Source: JAJPKK01 sp963747835 | Lineage (GTDB): Bacteria; Pseudomonadota; Alphaproteobacteria; Rhizobiales; Xanthobacteraceae | DNA: 64,000 bases | Reading direction: 5' to 3' | Assembly: GCA_963747835.1 (NCBI GenBank) | Contig: CAVVGO010000005.1 | Location: 744,001-808,000, forward strand | In this document: positions 56,287-64,000 of the stretch, in pieces | How positions within the stretch are numbered: the stretch's first letter is position 1 | How the letters are laid out: each line of letters starts with the position of its first letter | Position numbers and translations under genes: made by a program | The notes under the pieces: generated by a model | Seen by the model: only the letters and a program-made list of their open reading frames with translations | Database searches by the model: none | What the model was told of the DNA's origin: nothing

Positions 56287-56928
56287 CTATCCCGCCCGCG
56301 GGGCCTCTTCGGCGTCCTCGTCGTACCAGTCGGCGCCGACGTGGGGATCGACCAGTTCGCCGCGCATCAGGTAAAGCGGGGCGCGGTGGTAGAGCTTGAT
56401 GTCGTGGAACGGGTCGGTGACGATTTTCGTCGCCCAGACGAGCCCGGTCTGGATGTCCTTGAGGAAGAAGAGCTGCACGGTGCGGAACAACAATCCGCCG
56501 GCCCCGACCACGAGCCAGATCTGCGCGACGTGCCGCACGAACTCGGCGGCGCCGGCGTGGGGCGTAAACACGCCGAAATAGGTCGGGTCGAAATAGAGCG
56601 GCAGCGGTGACAGCGCCCAGATCGACATCAGCACCACTTTGCGGCGCAGATTGTAGCCGACCTTGATCTCTTCCTTGTACTCGTGGCTCGCGTCGTTGAC
56701 GACGTCGTAATCCCGTGGCTCGAAGAAAAAGTGCCCGATCTGCCGGCTGGTCATCGCGAGGAGCCACCCGACCAGGGCCGCGATGGCCGGGTCGGTGAAT
56801 ACCATCACGTAGGCGAACAGGAAGCTCGCGGCGCTGACGAGGTGGAGCGCTTGGTTGATCCGGCTGTGATGATAGTACCGATGATCATCCCATCTTTGCA
56901 CTCTCAGAGCCTCGAGGAAGTCGGTCAT
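56287..56928 (-). CDS. Multispanning membrane protein, possibly Mpo1/DUF962-related
   Basis: This 213-residue protein starts at ATG 56928 after GGGGAGA. It has about four hydrophobic segments. A His-rich pattern, YYHHSRINQALHLVSA and SRQIGHFFFEPRDYD, recalls the HxxxxN...H and QxxGH motifs of Mpo1-like (DUF962) Fe-dependent 2-hydroxy fatty acid dioxygenases. The match is loose and I hold it lightly. It stands among lipid-related genes. The tail is acidic (DWYDEDAEEAPRAG). Confidence 0.7.
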   Translation of the reverse strand: MTDFLEALRVQRWDDHRYYHHSRINQALHLVSAASFLFAYVMVFTDPAIAALVGWLLAMTSRQIGHFFFEPRDYDVVNDASHEYKEEIKVGYNLRRKVVLMSIWALSPLPLYFDPTYFGVFTPHAGAAEFVRHVAQIWLVVGAGGLLFRTVQLFFLKDIQTGLVWATKIVTDPFHDIKLYHRAPLYLMRGELVDPHVGADWYDEDAEEAPRAG

Positions 56929-57056
56929 GATGTCTCCCCGTCCTGCGGACATCCGGCCTTGGTATGGCGATTCGATGAACGCGTTGTGACACTAGAAATC
57001 GCCGCCACAGCTGCACGAAACTAAAACCAGTGGCCTTGGCCGACGACCTATCCCGC

Positions 57057-57159
57057 GTCTTCGCCCGGCTTGACCGGGCGATCCAGTAACCCCCGCGCGC
57101 GCGAATGAACCTCCAGGTTGGGGGCTATCGGATTCCTCGCCCTGCGCGGGGAATGACAA
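57057..57159. repeat. Intergenic palindromic repeat
   Basis: TCGCCCGG and CCGGGCGA form a hairpin at 57061-57081. The element then ends with a partially inverted CCTGCGCGGGGAATGAC near 57140-57157. It fills part of the 56929-57230 gap; no gene is seen. Confidence 0.65.
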
Positions 57160-57230
57160 GGCCATCTCTTGTGGCCGTTGGTATAAGGCGGCGGCGTCCG
57201 CGGTAGTTTGATCGCGACGGCTTGGGCGAA

Positions 57231-57932
57231 TTACCTCACCACGCGGATACCCGGCTGGTCCGCCGGCTTCGCCGCGGCTTCGTCATACTTGGCAAAGCGG
57301 ATCAGCGCGAAATGGCCGAACGGCGGCATCGCGCGCCGCTCCTCCAGCCGCACCCCTTTGGTGGCGTCGGCCCAGAGCGCGTAGCGCTGCCAGGAGAATT
57401 CGGTGCGCCAGCCGAGCTTTCGGGCCGCCGGTGCGAACCATTTTTCGAGCGCGCGCCGCAATCCGGCTTCCGCGCCGACGCGGCTCACCAGCACGATCTC
57501 GCCGCCCGGTTTGAGCACGCGGGCGAATTCGTCGAGGGTCGCCTCGGGGTTGGGCACGGTCGTGATGACGTATTGCGCCACGACGACATCGAACGATGCG
57601 TCGGGGAAGTCGAGATGCTCGGCATCCATGACCCAGAGCCCCTCGACATTGGTCAGCCCGAGCTCGGTGACGCGCTCGCGGGCCTTCTGCAACATCGGTT
57701 CGGAAATATCCACGCCGCTAATCCGATTGGAGCGGGAATAGTCGGGCAACGATATGCCGGTGCCGACGCCAACTTCGAGAATCCGGCCCCCAATTCGTTC
57801 GGCGGCCTGGATGGCAGCCTGGCGACCGCGCTCGAACACCGCGCCAAACACCAGATCATAGACCGGCGCCCATCGCGCATAGGCCTTTGTGACGGTTTCC
57901 TTGTCGAGTGTATTGCGCGACAAGTCGGTCAT
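57231..57932 (-). CDS. pmtA: Phosphatidylethanolamine N-methyltransferase (PmtA, Rhodobacter type)
   Basis: This 233-residue SAM-dependent methyltransferase has the region KAYARWAPVYDLVFGAVFER, motif I ILEVGVGTGISLPDY, and YVITTVPNPEATLDEFARVL. It ends near PPFGHFALIRFAKY, a pattern I know from the soluble Rhodobacter-type PmtA that converts phosphatidylethanolamine to phosphatidylcholine by three methylations. Its ATG overlaps the stop of the upstream GT4 gene (ATGA), so the two are coupled. With psd nearby this supports phosphatidylcholine synthesis. Confidence 0.87.
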   Translation of the reverse strand: MTDLSRNTLDKETVTKAYARWAPVYDLVFGAVFERGRQAAIQAAERIGGRILEVGVGTGISLPDYSRSNRISGVDISEPMLQKARERVTELGLTNVEGLWVMDAEHLDFPDASFDVVVAQYVITTVPNPEATLDEFARVLKPGGEIVLVSRVGAEAGLRRALEKWFAPAARKLGWRTEFSWQRYALWADATKGVRLEERRAMPPFGHFALIRFAKYDEAAAKPADQPGIRVVR

Positions 57933-59032
57933 GAATCGCTCCTTCCTGCACTTCCCCGCCACGCTGGAGGCGGCGTGCCTTTCCACTGTCGGTACGGCGC
58001 TGTCGTAACGGCCGACGACGCAGTGCTGCGCGAATGCCCTACGTTTTGCAGATGGCCGATGAATTGGCGCGCGCTGTTGTCCCACGAGCAGTTGAGCGCG
58101 AAGGCGCGGCAGGCCTGCCGCGAGACGCGCAGTGCTGCAAGACACGCCGCACCCAGATTATCGCTCAGCACCCCGACCGGATTATCGCCGATCACGTCCT
58201 TCGGACCTGTGACCGGGAAAGCGGCGATCGGAACCCCGCTGGCGAGCGCCTCAAGCTGGACAACGCCGAACGTATCGGTTCGGCTCGGAAACACGAACAC
58301 GTCGGTCGCGGCGACGTGCGCCGCGAGGTTCTCGTTCTCGATCAGGCCAAGAAACTTGGCATCTGGAAACCGGTGCTTCAGTTCCGCCTCCTGGGGACCC
58401 GTACCGATGATGACTTTCGTCCCAGGCAAGTCAAGTGACAGGAAGGCGTCGAGGTTTTTCTCAACCGCAACGCGCCCGACGTACACGAATATGGGGCGCG
58501 GGAACGCGAGCTCGATCGCGCGGTCGGGCCTGAACAGGTCGGTGTCGACGCCGCGGGTCCACATGCCGAGGTTTGAAAATCCGCGCTGCCTCAGCTCCAG
58601 CATGAGTGACGGCGTCGCCACCATCGTCACGGCTGACGCGGCGTGGAAGCGGCGCAGCGCGGCGTAGATCCATTGTTCGGGTATCGGCAGGCGGGCCGAG
58701 ATGTATTCGGGAAAGCGCGTGGTGTAGCTCGTCGTGAACGGCCAGCCGCGCTTGATGCAGTAGGCGCGCGTGCGGTGGCCGATCGGCCCTTCGGTGGCAA
58801 TATGGATGGCGTCGGGCCTCACCTCGTCGATACGCCGGGCGATCTGCCGCCGTCCCGGCAACGCCAGCCGCAGCCCGGGATAAGTCGGCATCGGGAGGGT
58901 CGGAAAGCCGTCGGGCGAAAGGAACTCCATGTCGACGCCGAGGCTCTTGGCGCTCCGCGCCAGCGACGTCAAGGTTCGGACCACCCCGTTGACCTGGGGA
59001 TGCCAAGCGTCAGTCGCTATCAGAACCCGCAT
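57929..59032 (-). CDS. GT4 family glycosyltransferase (possible glycolipid synthase)
   Basis: This 367-residue protein starts at ATG 59032 (MRVLIATDAWHPQVNGVVRT, then LTSL). It has two Rossmann domains: the donor-site residues FVYVGRVAVEKNLDAFL and FPSRTDTFGVVQLEALASGV fit GT4. The opening is typical of glycosyltransferases acting on diacylglycerol or mannosyl lipids. The last 35 residues (after IGHLQ) look unstructured. Translational coupling to pmtA suggests a membrane glycolipid role; the acceptor is inference. Confidence 0.88.
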   Translation of the reverse strand: MRVLIATDAWHPQVNGVVRTLTSLARSAKSLGVDMEFLSPDGFPTLPMPTYPGLRLALPGRRQIARRIDEVRPDAIHIATEGPIGHRTRAYCIKRGWPFTTSYTTRFPEYISARLPIPEQWIYAALRRFHAASAVTMVATPSLMLELRQRGFSNLGMWTRGVDTDLFRPDRAIELAFPRPIFVYVGRVAVEKNLDAFLSLDLPGTKVIIGTGPQEAELKHRFPDAKFLGLIENENLAAHVAATDVFVFPSRTDTFGVVQLEALASGVPIAAFPVTGPKDVIGDNPVGVLSDNLGAACLAALRVSRQACRAFALNCSWDNSARQFIGHLQNVGHSRSTASSAVTTAPYRQWKGTPPPAWRGSAGRSDS

Positions 59033-59389
59033 AACGTCGTTTCTCGGCCGATGGCGTCCCATTGTCGAATCGCGACGGATACCATTGCGGCTTCACGTCT
59101 CAATTGTGTGACGGTTTCGTCATGATGGTGCCGCCCGGTTCCGTTATCACCCCGGAATCGCCCGTGTTTTGGTCGGCGCTGACGGGAACAATCGTTGAAT
59201 ATCAACTGACGAGCAAACTCGCGCCAATCTCCGCGGCCAACCCGTGCCAACGCGGAAAGCCTGCCACTCGGATCGCTGGATAAGACCGCAGCGATACAAT
59301 AATCTCCTCGCCCAGGCAGATCAAAGGTCCAATAAGCCAATCGGGAACGCTCGATCCATCACGGCATGCGTTTCCAGGGGAGGTCCAAG
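59033..59389. other. Divergent intergenic region before the amidohydrolase
   Basis: This 357-base divergent region holds the promoters of the GT4-pmtA pair and the amidohydrolase. I see no gene and no strong repeat. Short AT-rich patches occur at 59190-59205 and 59290-59310. Confidence 0.45.
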
Positions 59390-61144
59390 ATGCGCACCCG
59401 AGCTATTTACCTCGGCATTCTTGTCACCGCGATTCTCGCGTTTGCCGCGCCGATAGCGAGCATGGCCCAGGCGCCTTCGACGCTTCTTATCAGAGGCGCG
59501 ACAATTATTGATGGACGCGCCGACGCTCCTCTGCGGGATCGCTCCATCCTGATCGAGGGGAACATCATTCGGGATCTGCTGCCCGCAGGCGTCGCGGCGC
59601 CGGCGGGAGCGCAAGTGCTCGATCTCGGCGGCAAATTTATTATTCCGGGATTGTTCGATTCCCACGTGCACTGGGAAGAATATATGGGCGAGCTTTGCGT
59701 CAATCACGGCGTGACGTCCGTGATGGCGCTGGGCGACACGCCCAAGGCGGTACGCGCCAAAAGCCAGGACGCGGCCGATCTTCCGCGATTCTTCCACACC
59801 GGCGGCCGGTTCGTGTTTTCCGATAGTGCCTCGGACGCGGACATCCGGCTCGCGGTACGGAATTGGCTCGCGAATGAGCCTGATCTGGCGTGGTTCCCGC
59901 AATACAACGACAGGATGGCTCGCGCCTACGCGTTCGCGGCCGATGAAGCCCACAAGGCGGGCTTTCTGGTGTTCGGCCATACCGACGACGCGCCCGGCTC
60001 ACTGCGCAGCGGCATGGACATCATCGAGCATGCGTGGGGCTTCGGAGAGGCCGTCATGTCGCCTCAGGAGCTGCGTGCGTTTCAGGACGGCAAGATGCTG
60101 ACCTGGGCGACCGCCCTGACCGATTGGAACAGGCTCGACGGCATGATCGCGGATGCGGTCCGGCGGGGCGCCTACCTCAATCCGACGCTGCACTACGAAT
60201 GGGGCGGCATGAGCAGGCGCGCGGCGCAGCGAGAATTGGAAGACTATCTCACGCTGAGCAATCCCGACCTGGTGTATTTTCCAAGGAACATCACCGACAA
60301 CATTCTGGCGCGGCAACGGCAGATCAAGAACTATTCCTCGCGCTACGAGAGCATGCCGTGGGTGGCCCGCCTGCCGGCGGCGGATCGCAAGCAGTTCGAG
60401 GACGGATTCCGAAACGTGCTCGAGCTGACGCGGAAATTCGTCGCGGCGGGAGGCAAGATACAAGCCGGTACCGATACGGTCACCGGGGGAACGCCGGGCC
60501 TGAGCCAGCATCACGAGATGGAGATACTGGTCGAGGCGGGCCTCACGCCGATGCAAGCGCTGAAGGCGGCTACCTCATGGCCGGCCGAATTGCTGGAAGG
60601 CAAGAACGGCGCACGCGGCCAGGCGAAGATAGGCTCGATCCGCCCCGGCAATTTTGCCGATCTCGTCGTGGTGAGTGCGGATCCTTTGGTGGATATTTCC
60701 AACACCAAGAAGATCGAGCGGGTGATGAAGAACGGCCGCTGGGTCGAACGGGTCTACCATCCGGAATTTGTCACGCTTCTCAAGCCCGCCACGGCGCTCG
60801 CGGCGTCAACCTTCGCGCCCGCGGTTAGTTCGATCGAGCCAAGCAGCGTGAAGGAGGGCTCTCCGTCCATTCACGTTTTGTTGGAGGGAAGCGGATTCTT
60901 GATGACGTCCCTGGTTCGGGTCGACGGTATCTCGGTCAAGACGACCTTCCGCGACCCGCGGCATTTGGAATTCGATCTCCCGGCAAGTGCGGTCGCGCAC
61001 GCCACGCCGAACCCCTACCGGGCGCCGGGGCCGGTGCAGAACGTCGGGATCATCGGGGATCGCGCCGTTGCGGTAACGGTCTTCAACCCGCCTCCGGAGG
61101 GCGGGACCTCGAACACGGTTCAACAATTGGTGCTGCCGCGGTAA
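59390..61144 (+). CDS. Exported amidohydrolase with C-terminal Ig-like (IPT/TIG-type) domain
   Basis: This 584-residue protein has a signal peptide (cleavage near ASMAQ). An amidohydrolase TIM barrel follows, with metal ligands in GLFDSHVHWEEY, the His in VFGHTDD, EHAWGF, and the Asp in IQAGTDTVTG; RPGNFADLVVVSADPL is the usual end. A C-terminal domain (VSSIEPSSVKEGSPSIHVLL; VRVDGISVKTTFRD) is Ig-like. It acts in the periplasm; the substrate may be a cyclic amide or ester but cannot be read. Start at ATG 59390 after GGGGAGG. Confidence 0.9.
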   Translation: MRTRAIYLGILVTAILAFAAPIASMAQAPSTLLIRGATIIDGRADAPLRDRSILIEGNIIRDLLPAGVAAPAGAQVLDLGGKFIIPGLFDSHVHWEEYMGELCVNHGVTSVMALGDTPKAVRAKSQDAADLPRFFHTGGRFVFSDSASDADIRLAVRNWLANEPDLAWFPQYNDRMARAYAFAADEAHKAGFLVFGHTDDAPGSLRSGMDIIEHAWGFGEAVMSPQELRAFQDGKMLTWATALTDWNRLDGMIADAVRRGAYLNPTLHYEWGGMSRRAAQRELEDYLTLSNPDLVYFPRNITDNILARQRQIKNYSSRYESMPWVARLPAADRKQFEDGFRNVLELTRKFVAAGGKIQAGTDTVTGGTPGLSQHHEMEILVEAGLTPMQALKAATSWPAELLEGKNGARGQAKIGSIRPGNFADLVVVSADPLVDISNTKKIERVMKNGRWVERVYHPEFVTLLKPATALAASTFAPAVSSIEPSSVKEGSPSIHVLLEGSGFLMTSLVRVDGISVKTTFRDPRHLEFDLPASAVAHATPNPYRAPGPVQNVGIIGDRAVAVTVFNPPPEGGTSNTVQQLVLPR

Positions 61145-61210
61145 CCGCGCCGACACCACGTTCGGCGCTGCAATGATTAGCCGAGTTGCAGTTGGTGTAG
61201 GGTCGGCGAG

Positions 61211-61262
61211 GGCGCTGTTTGCGCCGTGCCCACAATACCCAGCGGCGTGGGCATGCGGAGCC
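61211..61262. repeat. GGCGCTGTTTGCGCCGTGCCCAC-type intergenic element, copy 1
   Basis: GGCGCTGTTTGCGCCGTGCC (then CAC) is followed by a partially inverted GGCGTGGGCATGCGG. A second copy lies at 62156-62230. The gap 61145-61358 has no gene. Confidence 0.6.
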
Positions 61263-61358
61263 TGTCATCGGGCCGGTCGAAGGGCCGGAACCTTTGCCTT
61301 TGCCGATCCTGCGGGCGATTCCACTCGCACGAAAACAGTTTAAATACGGGAGGTTCAT

Positions 61359-62099
61359 ATGTGCGATCTTTGTGACACCGGGTCTTGGGGCACCACGGCG
61401 TCGTTCCCGCGACGCGGCTTCCTGAAGCTTGCGGGCGGCGCTGCCCTGGGCCTCGCGACGACCGTTTCGAGCTTCGCGGCGCCACCGAAAGCCCCGCCGA
61501 AACCGGAGAATGTCCTCTCTCCTGATGCCGCGCTCGCCCGCCTGATGAAAGGCAATGCGCGCTATGTCGACGGCGTTTCCAAGCGCCACGATTTCAAGCA
61601 CGAGCGCGAAGCCCTAACCACGGGTCAAAACCCCTATGCGGGCATACTGAGTTGCGCCGACTCCCGGATCGCGCCCGAATACGCATTCGATGCTGCGCGC
61701 GGCGACCTGTTCGTCTGTCGCGTCGCCGGCAATCTGATCAATGATGATGTCGTTGCGAGCTTCGAATACGCGGTCTCGGTACTCAACACACCGTTCATCC
61801 TGGTGCTCGGTCACCAGGCCTGCGGCGCGGTCGATGCGGCGATCAAATCGATTGGGAGCGGCACCACTCTCCCGGGGCACCTGCCTTCGCTCGTTACCGC
61901 TCTCACGCCGGCCGTCAACGCGGCACGCGATCAGCCCGGCAACAATCTCGACAATACGATCAAACAGAACGTCATCCTTACCGTCGCGGCGATGAAGGCG
62001 GCAACGCCGATCCTGAGCAAGGCCGTCGACGACAACAAGCTCCGCGTCGTCGGCGCCGTCTATGATCTCACCAACGGCCGTGTCGTTCTCGTGAATTGA
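61359..62099 (+). CDS. Exported beta-class carbonic anhydrase
   Basis: This 246-residue protein has a Tat-like signal (PRRGFLKLAGGAALGLATTV) after an unusual Cys-containing start (MCDLCDTGSW). The beta-carbonic anhydrase domain has zinc ligands Cys 99, His 152 and Cys 155 (SCADSR and GHQACG) with the Asp/Arg dyad 101/103. It hydrates CO2 to bicarbonate in the periplasm. The upstream CxxC near the N-terminus might bind a metal or be cut off with the signal. It starts after GGGAGG at 61346. Confidence 0.93.
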   Translation: MCDLCDTGSWGTTASFPRRGFLKLAGGAALGLATTVSSFAAPPKAPPKPENVLSPDAALARLMKGNARYVDGVSKRHDFKHEREALTTGQNPYAGILSCADSRIAPEYAFDAARGDLFVCRVAGNLINDDVVASFEYAVSVLNTPFILVLGHQACGAVDAAIKSIGSGTTLPGHLPSLVTALTPAVNAARDQPGNNLDNTIKQNVILTVAAMKAATPILSKAVDDNKLRVVGAVYDLTNGRVVLVN

Positions 62100-62155
62100 G
62101 GGCTTGCGCCATCGTCAGGAGCGCGTCGGAAATGCAAGCTGCGGAGGGGGGCAAA

Positions 62156-62230
62156 GGCGCTCTTTGCGCCGTGCCCACGCTGGCACCGTACGGCCGAGAA
62201 ACGTGGGCCCGCTTCGCTTTGCCCGCCCTG
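62156..62230. repeat. GGCGCTCTTTGCGCCGTGCCCAC-type intergenic element, copy 2
   Basis: GGCGCTCTTTGCGCCGTGCC (then CAC) is followed by the partially inverted ACGTGGGCCCGCTTCGCTTT. It is nearly the same core as 61211-61233. It fills most of the 62100-62249 gap. Confidence 0.65.
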
Positions 62231-62249
62231 CACAACCTGCTCCCGTCGG

Positions 62250-62735
62250 TTACCGCCAGCTCTCCATCGCCTTGCGGTGCAGCGACTCCGGCGGCAGTTC
62301 GGCTAATTCGATGCGAACGCCGTTCGGATCGGTGATATTGGCGAGGACAGCCTTGGTGCTGCTGTTGATCGTCTCCCCGACGCTGGCGCCTCGTGCTTTG
62401 AACATCGCCGTTGCGGCCGTCATGTTGTCGACGTGCAGGCCGAAATGGTTGATGCCGGGCGGCCGTTGTGCGTTCGCGGGCAACAGCTCCACGAACGTGT
62501 TCTGGCTGACCTGGACGTAGACCAGCTGCACTTGTCCGGCCGGGTTGGTGACGCGGAATGCTTCCGGAAATCCCATCGTCTTGGTGTAGTACTCGACGGC
62601 CTTATCGAGGTCGGGAACGCTGAGCGCCACGTGATTGACCCCGACGACCCCCTGGTTCGGCGAATGATTTTGCGCGACGGCGGTGACGCCAAGTCCGACC
62701 AGAGTGCCGGCAACAAACAAAGCAAGACCGCGCAT
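62250..62735 (-). CDS. Exported VOC (glyoxalase-fold) protein
   Basis: This 161-residue protein has an N-terminal signal or anchor (MRGLALFVAGTLVGLGVTAV). A vicinal-oxygen-chelate domain follows: VNHVALSVPDLDKAVEYYTK, FVELLPANAQRPPGINHFGL and ITDPNGVRIELAEL. The first-shell metal residues (His in NHVALSV and NHFGLHV, Glu in RIELAEL) are present. It is probably a periplasmic metal-dependent lyase, isomerase or dioxygenase of unknown substrate. Confidence 0.88.
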   Translation of the reverse strand: MRGLALFVAGTLVGLGVTAVAQNHSPNQGVVGVNHVALSVPDLDKAVEYYTKTMGFPEAFRVTNPAGQVQLVYVQVSQNTFVELLPANAQRPPGINHFGLHVDNMTAATAMFKARGASVGETINSSTKAVLANITDPNGVRIELAELPPESLHRKAMESWR

Positions 62736-62898
62736 GACAACCTCCCATGTTTCTTAGGTCCGCCACTCAAGGATTTGAGAGGAATTGACCCGACTGACGT
62801 CGGGCGCAGTTTGGCGTGTTCGCCCCGGCGAGCGCAAGCCATTGCACACGCATAATCCGGCACACGCATAAATCCGGAGAGGACGAGCTTCGCGTCGG

Positions 62899-64000
62899 TC
62901 AGGGCGCCGCGCCGAGCGCCTTGAGTTCGGCGTGAGCGCCTTCCCATTCAATGAAGTATTTCGGGCAATCATCAGCGGCGAGGCGGAACATGCGCAATGC
63001 GTCCTCCGGGGCGTTTTGCAACTGCGCCAGTTCCGCGCCGTAAAAATTCGCCTCGCAGACCTGTCGCCGCTTCGTCGCCGGATCCTGATCGTCGGCGGCG
63101 GCGAGTGTCTGGCCGGGCGTCAGTTCGCCGAGCAGCAGACGCACCACCGGGGCCGGCCATGATGTCATGTCGACATGCTTTGCGGTCTGTTCCAGATGGC
63201 TCGGAACACCGCCGCGGCGCTCGGCCAGGTCGAGCCAAACCGCCGGATAGGCAAACTTCGGATTGAGTTCATTGGCTTGCTTGAAATCGGCTTGCGCTTT
63301 GGCGAGGGAGCCGCCGTAGAGGTACCCGCGACCGCGGCTGAAATACGCGCCTGCCAGTTTGGGAGCGAGCCGGATCGCCTCGCTGTTGTCGGCAACGGCG
63401 CGATCGAGGTCCCCTTTGACCAGGTAGGTGGTGCCGCGACCGAAAAACGCGAGGGCAAGCTTTGGATTGAGCCGGATCGCCTCGCCGTATTCGGGGATGG
63501 CGCGGTCGGGGTCGCCCTTGGCGCGGTAGGCATCGCCGCGGTTGTTGAACGCGAAGGCAAAATTCGGATCGAGCCGGATCGTTTCGTCATAGTCGGCGAT
63601 GGCCCGGTCCAGTTCCCCCCTGGCTTGATAGGCGAAGCCACGGCTGTTGAACGCGGCGGCTAGTTTCGGATCGAGCCGGATCGCGTCGTCATAGTCGGTG
63701 ATGGCACGATCCTGATCCCGCTTGGACCCGTAGGCCCGGCCGCGGTTCCAATAGCCGCGGGCCAACCTGGGATCGAGCCGGATTGCCTCGTTGTAGTCGG
63801 CGATGGCGTGATCGAAATCGCCCGCGACGCGATACGCATTGCCGCGGTTGTAGAACGCTGTGACCGATTTGGGATCGCGCCTTATTGCTTCGTCGTAATC
63901 GGCAAGTCCGCGGATGTTCCGCATAACCGGCAGGCCCGCGGCGTCCCACGCCTCCAGCCCGCCACGGTACCAGGAGACGTTCGGATAGCCGAGATCGGCG
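62899..64000 (-). CDS. Rhodanese-TPR fusion protein (C-terminal part, cut by window edge)
   Basis: At least 367 residues are visible. From the edge the frame reads DLGYPNVSWYRGGLEAWDAA and GLPV, the end of a rhodanese-like domain. About seven TPR repeats follow, each close to AFNNRGDAYRAKGDPDRAIP, then a C-terminal helical region with CEANFYGAELAQLQN and ALRMFRLAADDCPKYFIEWE. The common start at 63924 is internal. The rhodanese part resembles the CXXCW-motif proteins of PQQ-dependent catabolism, but its active site is outside the window. It probably acts in the periplasm as a scaffold. Confidence 0.85.
   Translation of the reverse strand, partial: ADLGYPNVSWYRGGLEAWDAAGLPVMRNIRGLADYDEAIRRDPKSVTAFYNRGNAYRVAGDFDHAIADYNEAIRLDPRLARGYWNRGRAYGSKRDQDRAITDYDDAIRLDPKLAAAFNSRGFAYQARGELDRAIADYDETIRLDPNFAFAFNNRGDAYRAKGDPDRAIPEYGEAIRLNPKLALAFFGRGTTYLVKGDLDRAVADNSEAIRLAPKLAGAYFSRGRGYLYGGSLAKAQADFKQANELNPKFAYPAVWLDLAERRGGVPSHLEQTAKHVDMTSWPAPVVRLLLGELTPGQTLAAADDQDPATKRRQVCEANFYGAELAQLQNAPEDALRMFRLAADDCPKYFIEWEGAHAELKALGAAP

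Overview
The window looks like the chromosome of a soil or rhizosphere alphaproteobacterium of the Hyphomicrobiales (a Bradyrhizobium/Rhodopseudomonas/Xanthobacteraceae-type genome). The reasons are GC-rich DNA, an NAD-dependent fds formate dehydrogenase operon, a Rhodobacter-type phosphatidylethanolamine methyltransferase, a HisKA_2-type PAS histidine kinase, twin-arginine-like solute-binding proteins, and many intergenic palindromes of the kind common in that group. I saw no rRNA, tRNA or CRISPR array.

Layout. 0-5.1 kb: fdsG-fdsB-fdsA-fdhD (minus strand; formate to CO2 plus NADH). 5.5-9 kb: a polyprenol-phosphate glycosyltransferase, a methyltransferase, an AT-rich multispanning membrane protein and the remnant of a related membrane protein. 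9.2-16.8 kb: a LysR regulator that may belong to the fds operon, a twice-frameshifted DpgC-like dioxygenase, a divergent response regulator/histidine kinase pair, small proteins, a Crp-type regulator and a SUMF1-fold protein. 17-23 kb: an orphan ABC binding protein, a LysR/MFS divergent pair, a frameshifted SprT-like protein and an SDR. 23-28 kb: accessory patch with an IS21-family element inside a partly deleted SDR gene, TetR, an integrase remnant and unknown genes. 28.5-34.9 kb: two polysaccharide deacetylases, isovaleryl-CoA dehydrogenase, a TRAP binding protein, TetR and GST genes. 35-45.5 kb: periplasmic peroxiredoxin plus ScsB-type reductase, MBL hydrolase, PstS, Pit transporter and two paralogous secreted proteins flanking an aldo/keto reductase.

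45.8-50.5 kb (minus strand) is the most unusual part. Four tightly packed genes encode a coiled-coil protein, a large membrane-to-peptidoglycan OmpA-type protein with a possible roadblock-like cytoplasmic domain and tandem repeats, a Rab/Ras-like small GTPase, and a PAS-SpoIIE/PP2C phosphatase. The overlaps suggest one operon, and the content suggests a GTPase-controlled envelope signalling system. The same 4.7 kb carries about 21 apparent single-base indels although its motifs are preserved, so either the assembly is poor here or the operon has decayed very recently.

50.9-64 kb: DUF1801 protein, an ArsR/SRPBCC pair, an SDR, and a membrane-lipid neighbourhood (phosphatidylserine decarboxylase, membrane-anchored class III aminotransferase, PmtA-type methyltransferase and a GT4 glycosyltransferase). 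Then come an exported amidohydrolase, an exported beta-carbonic anhydrase, a VOC protein and a rhodanese-TPR fusion that runs off the end. Several intergenic gaps hold palindromic repeats.
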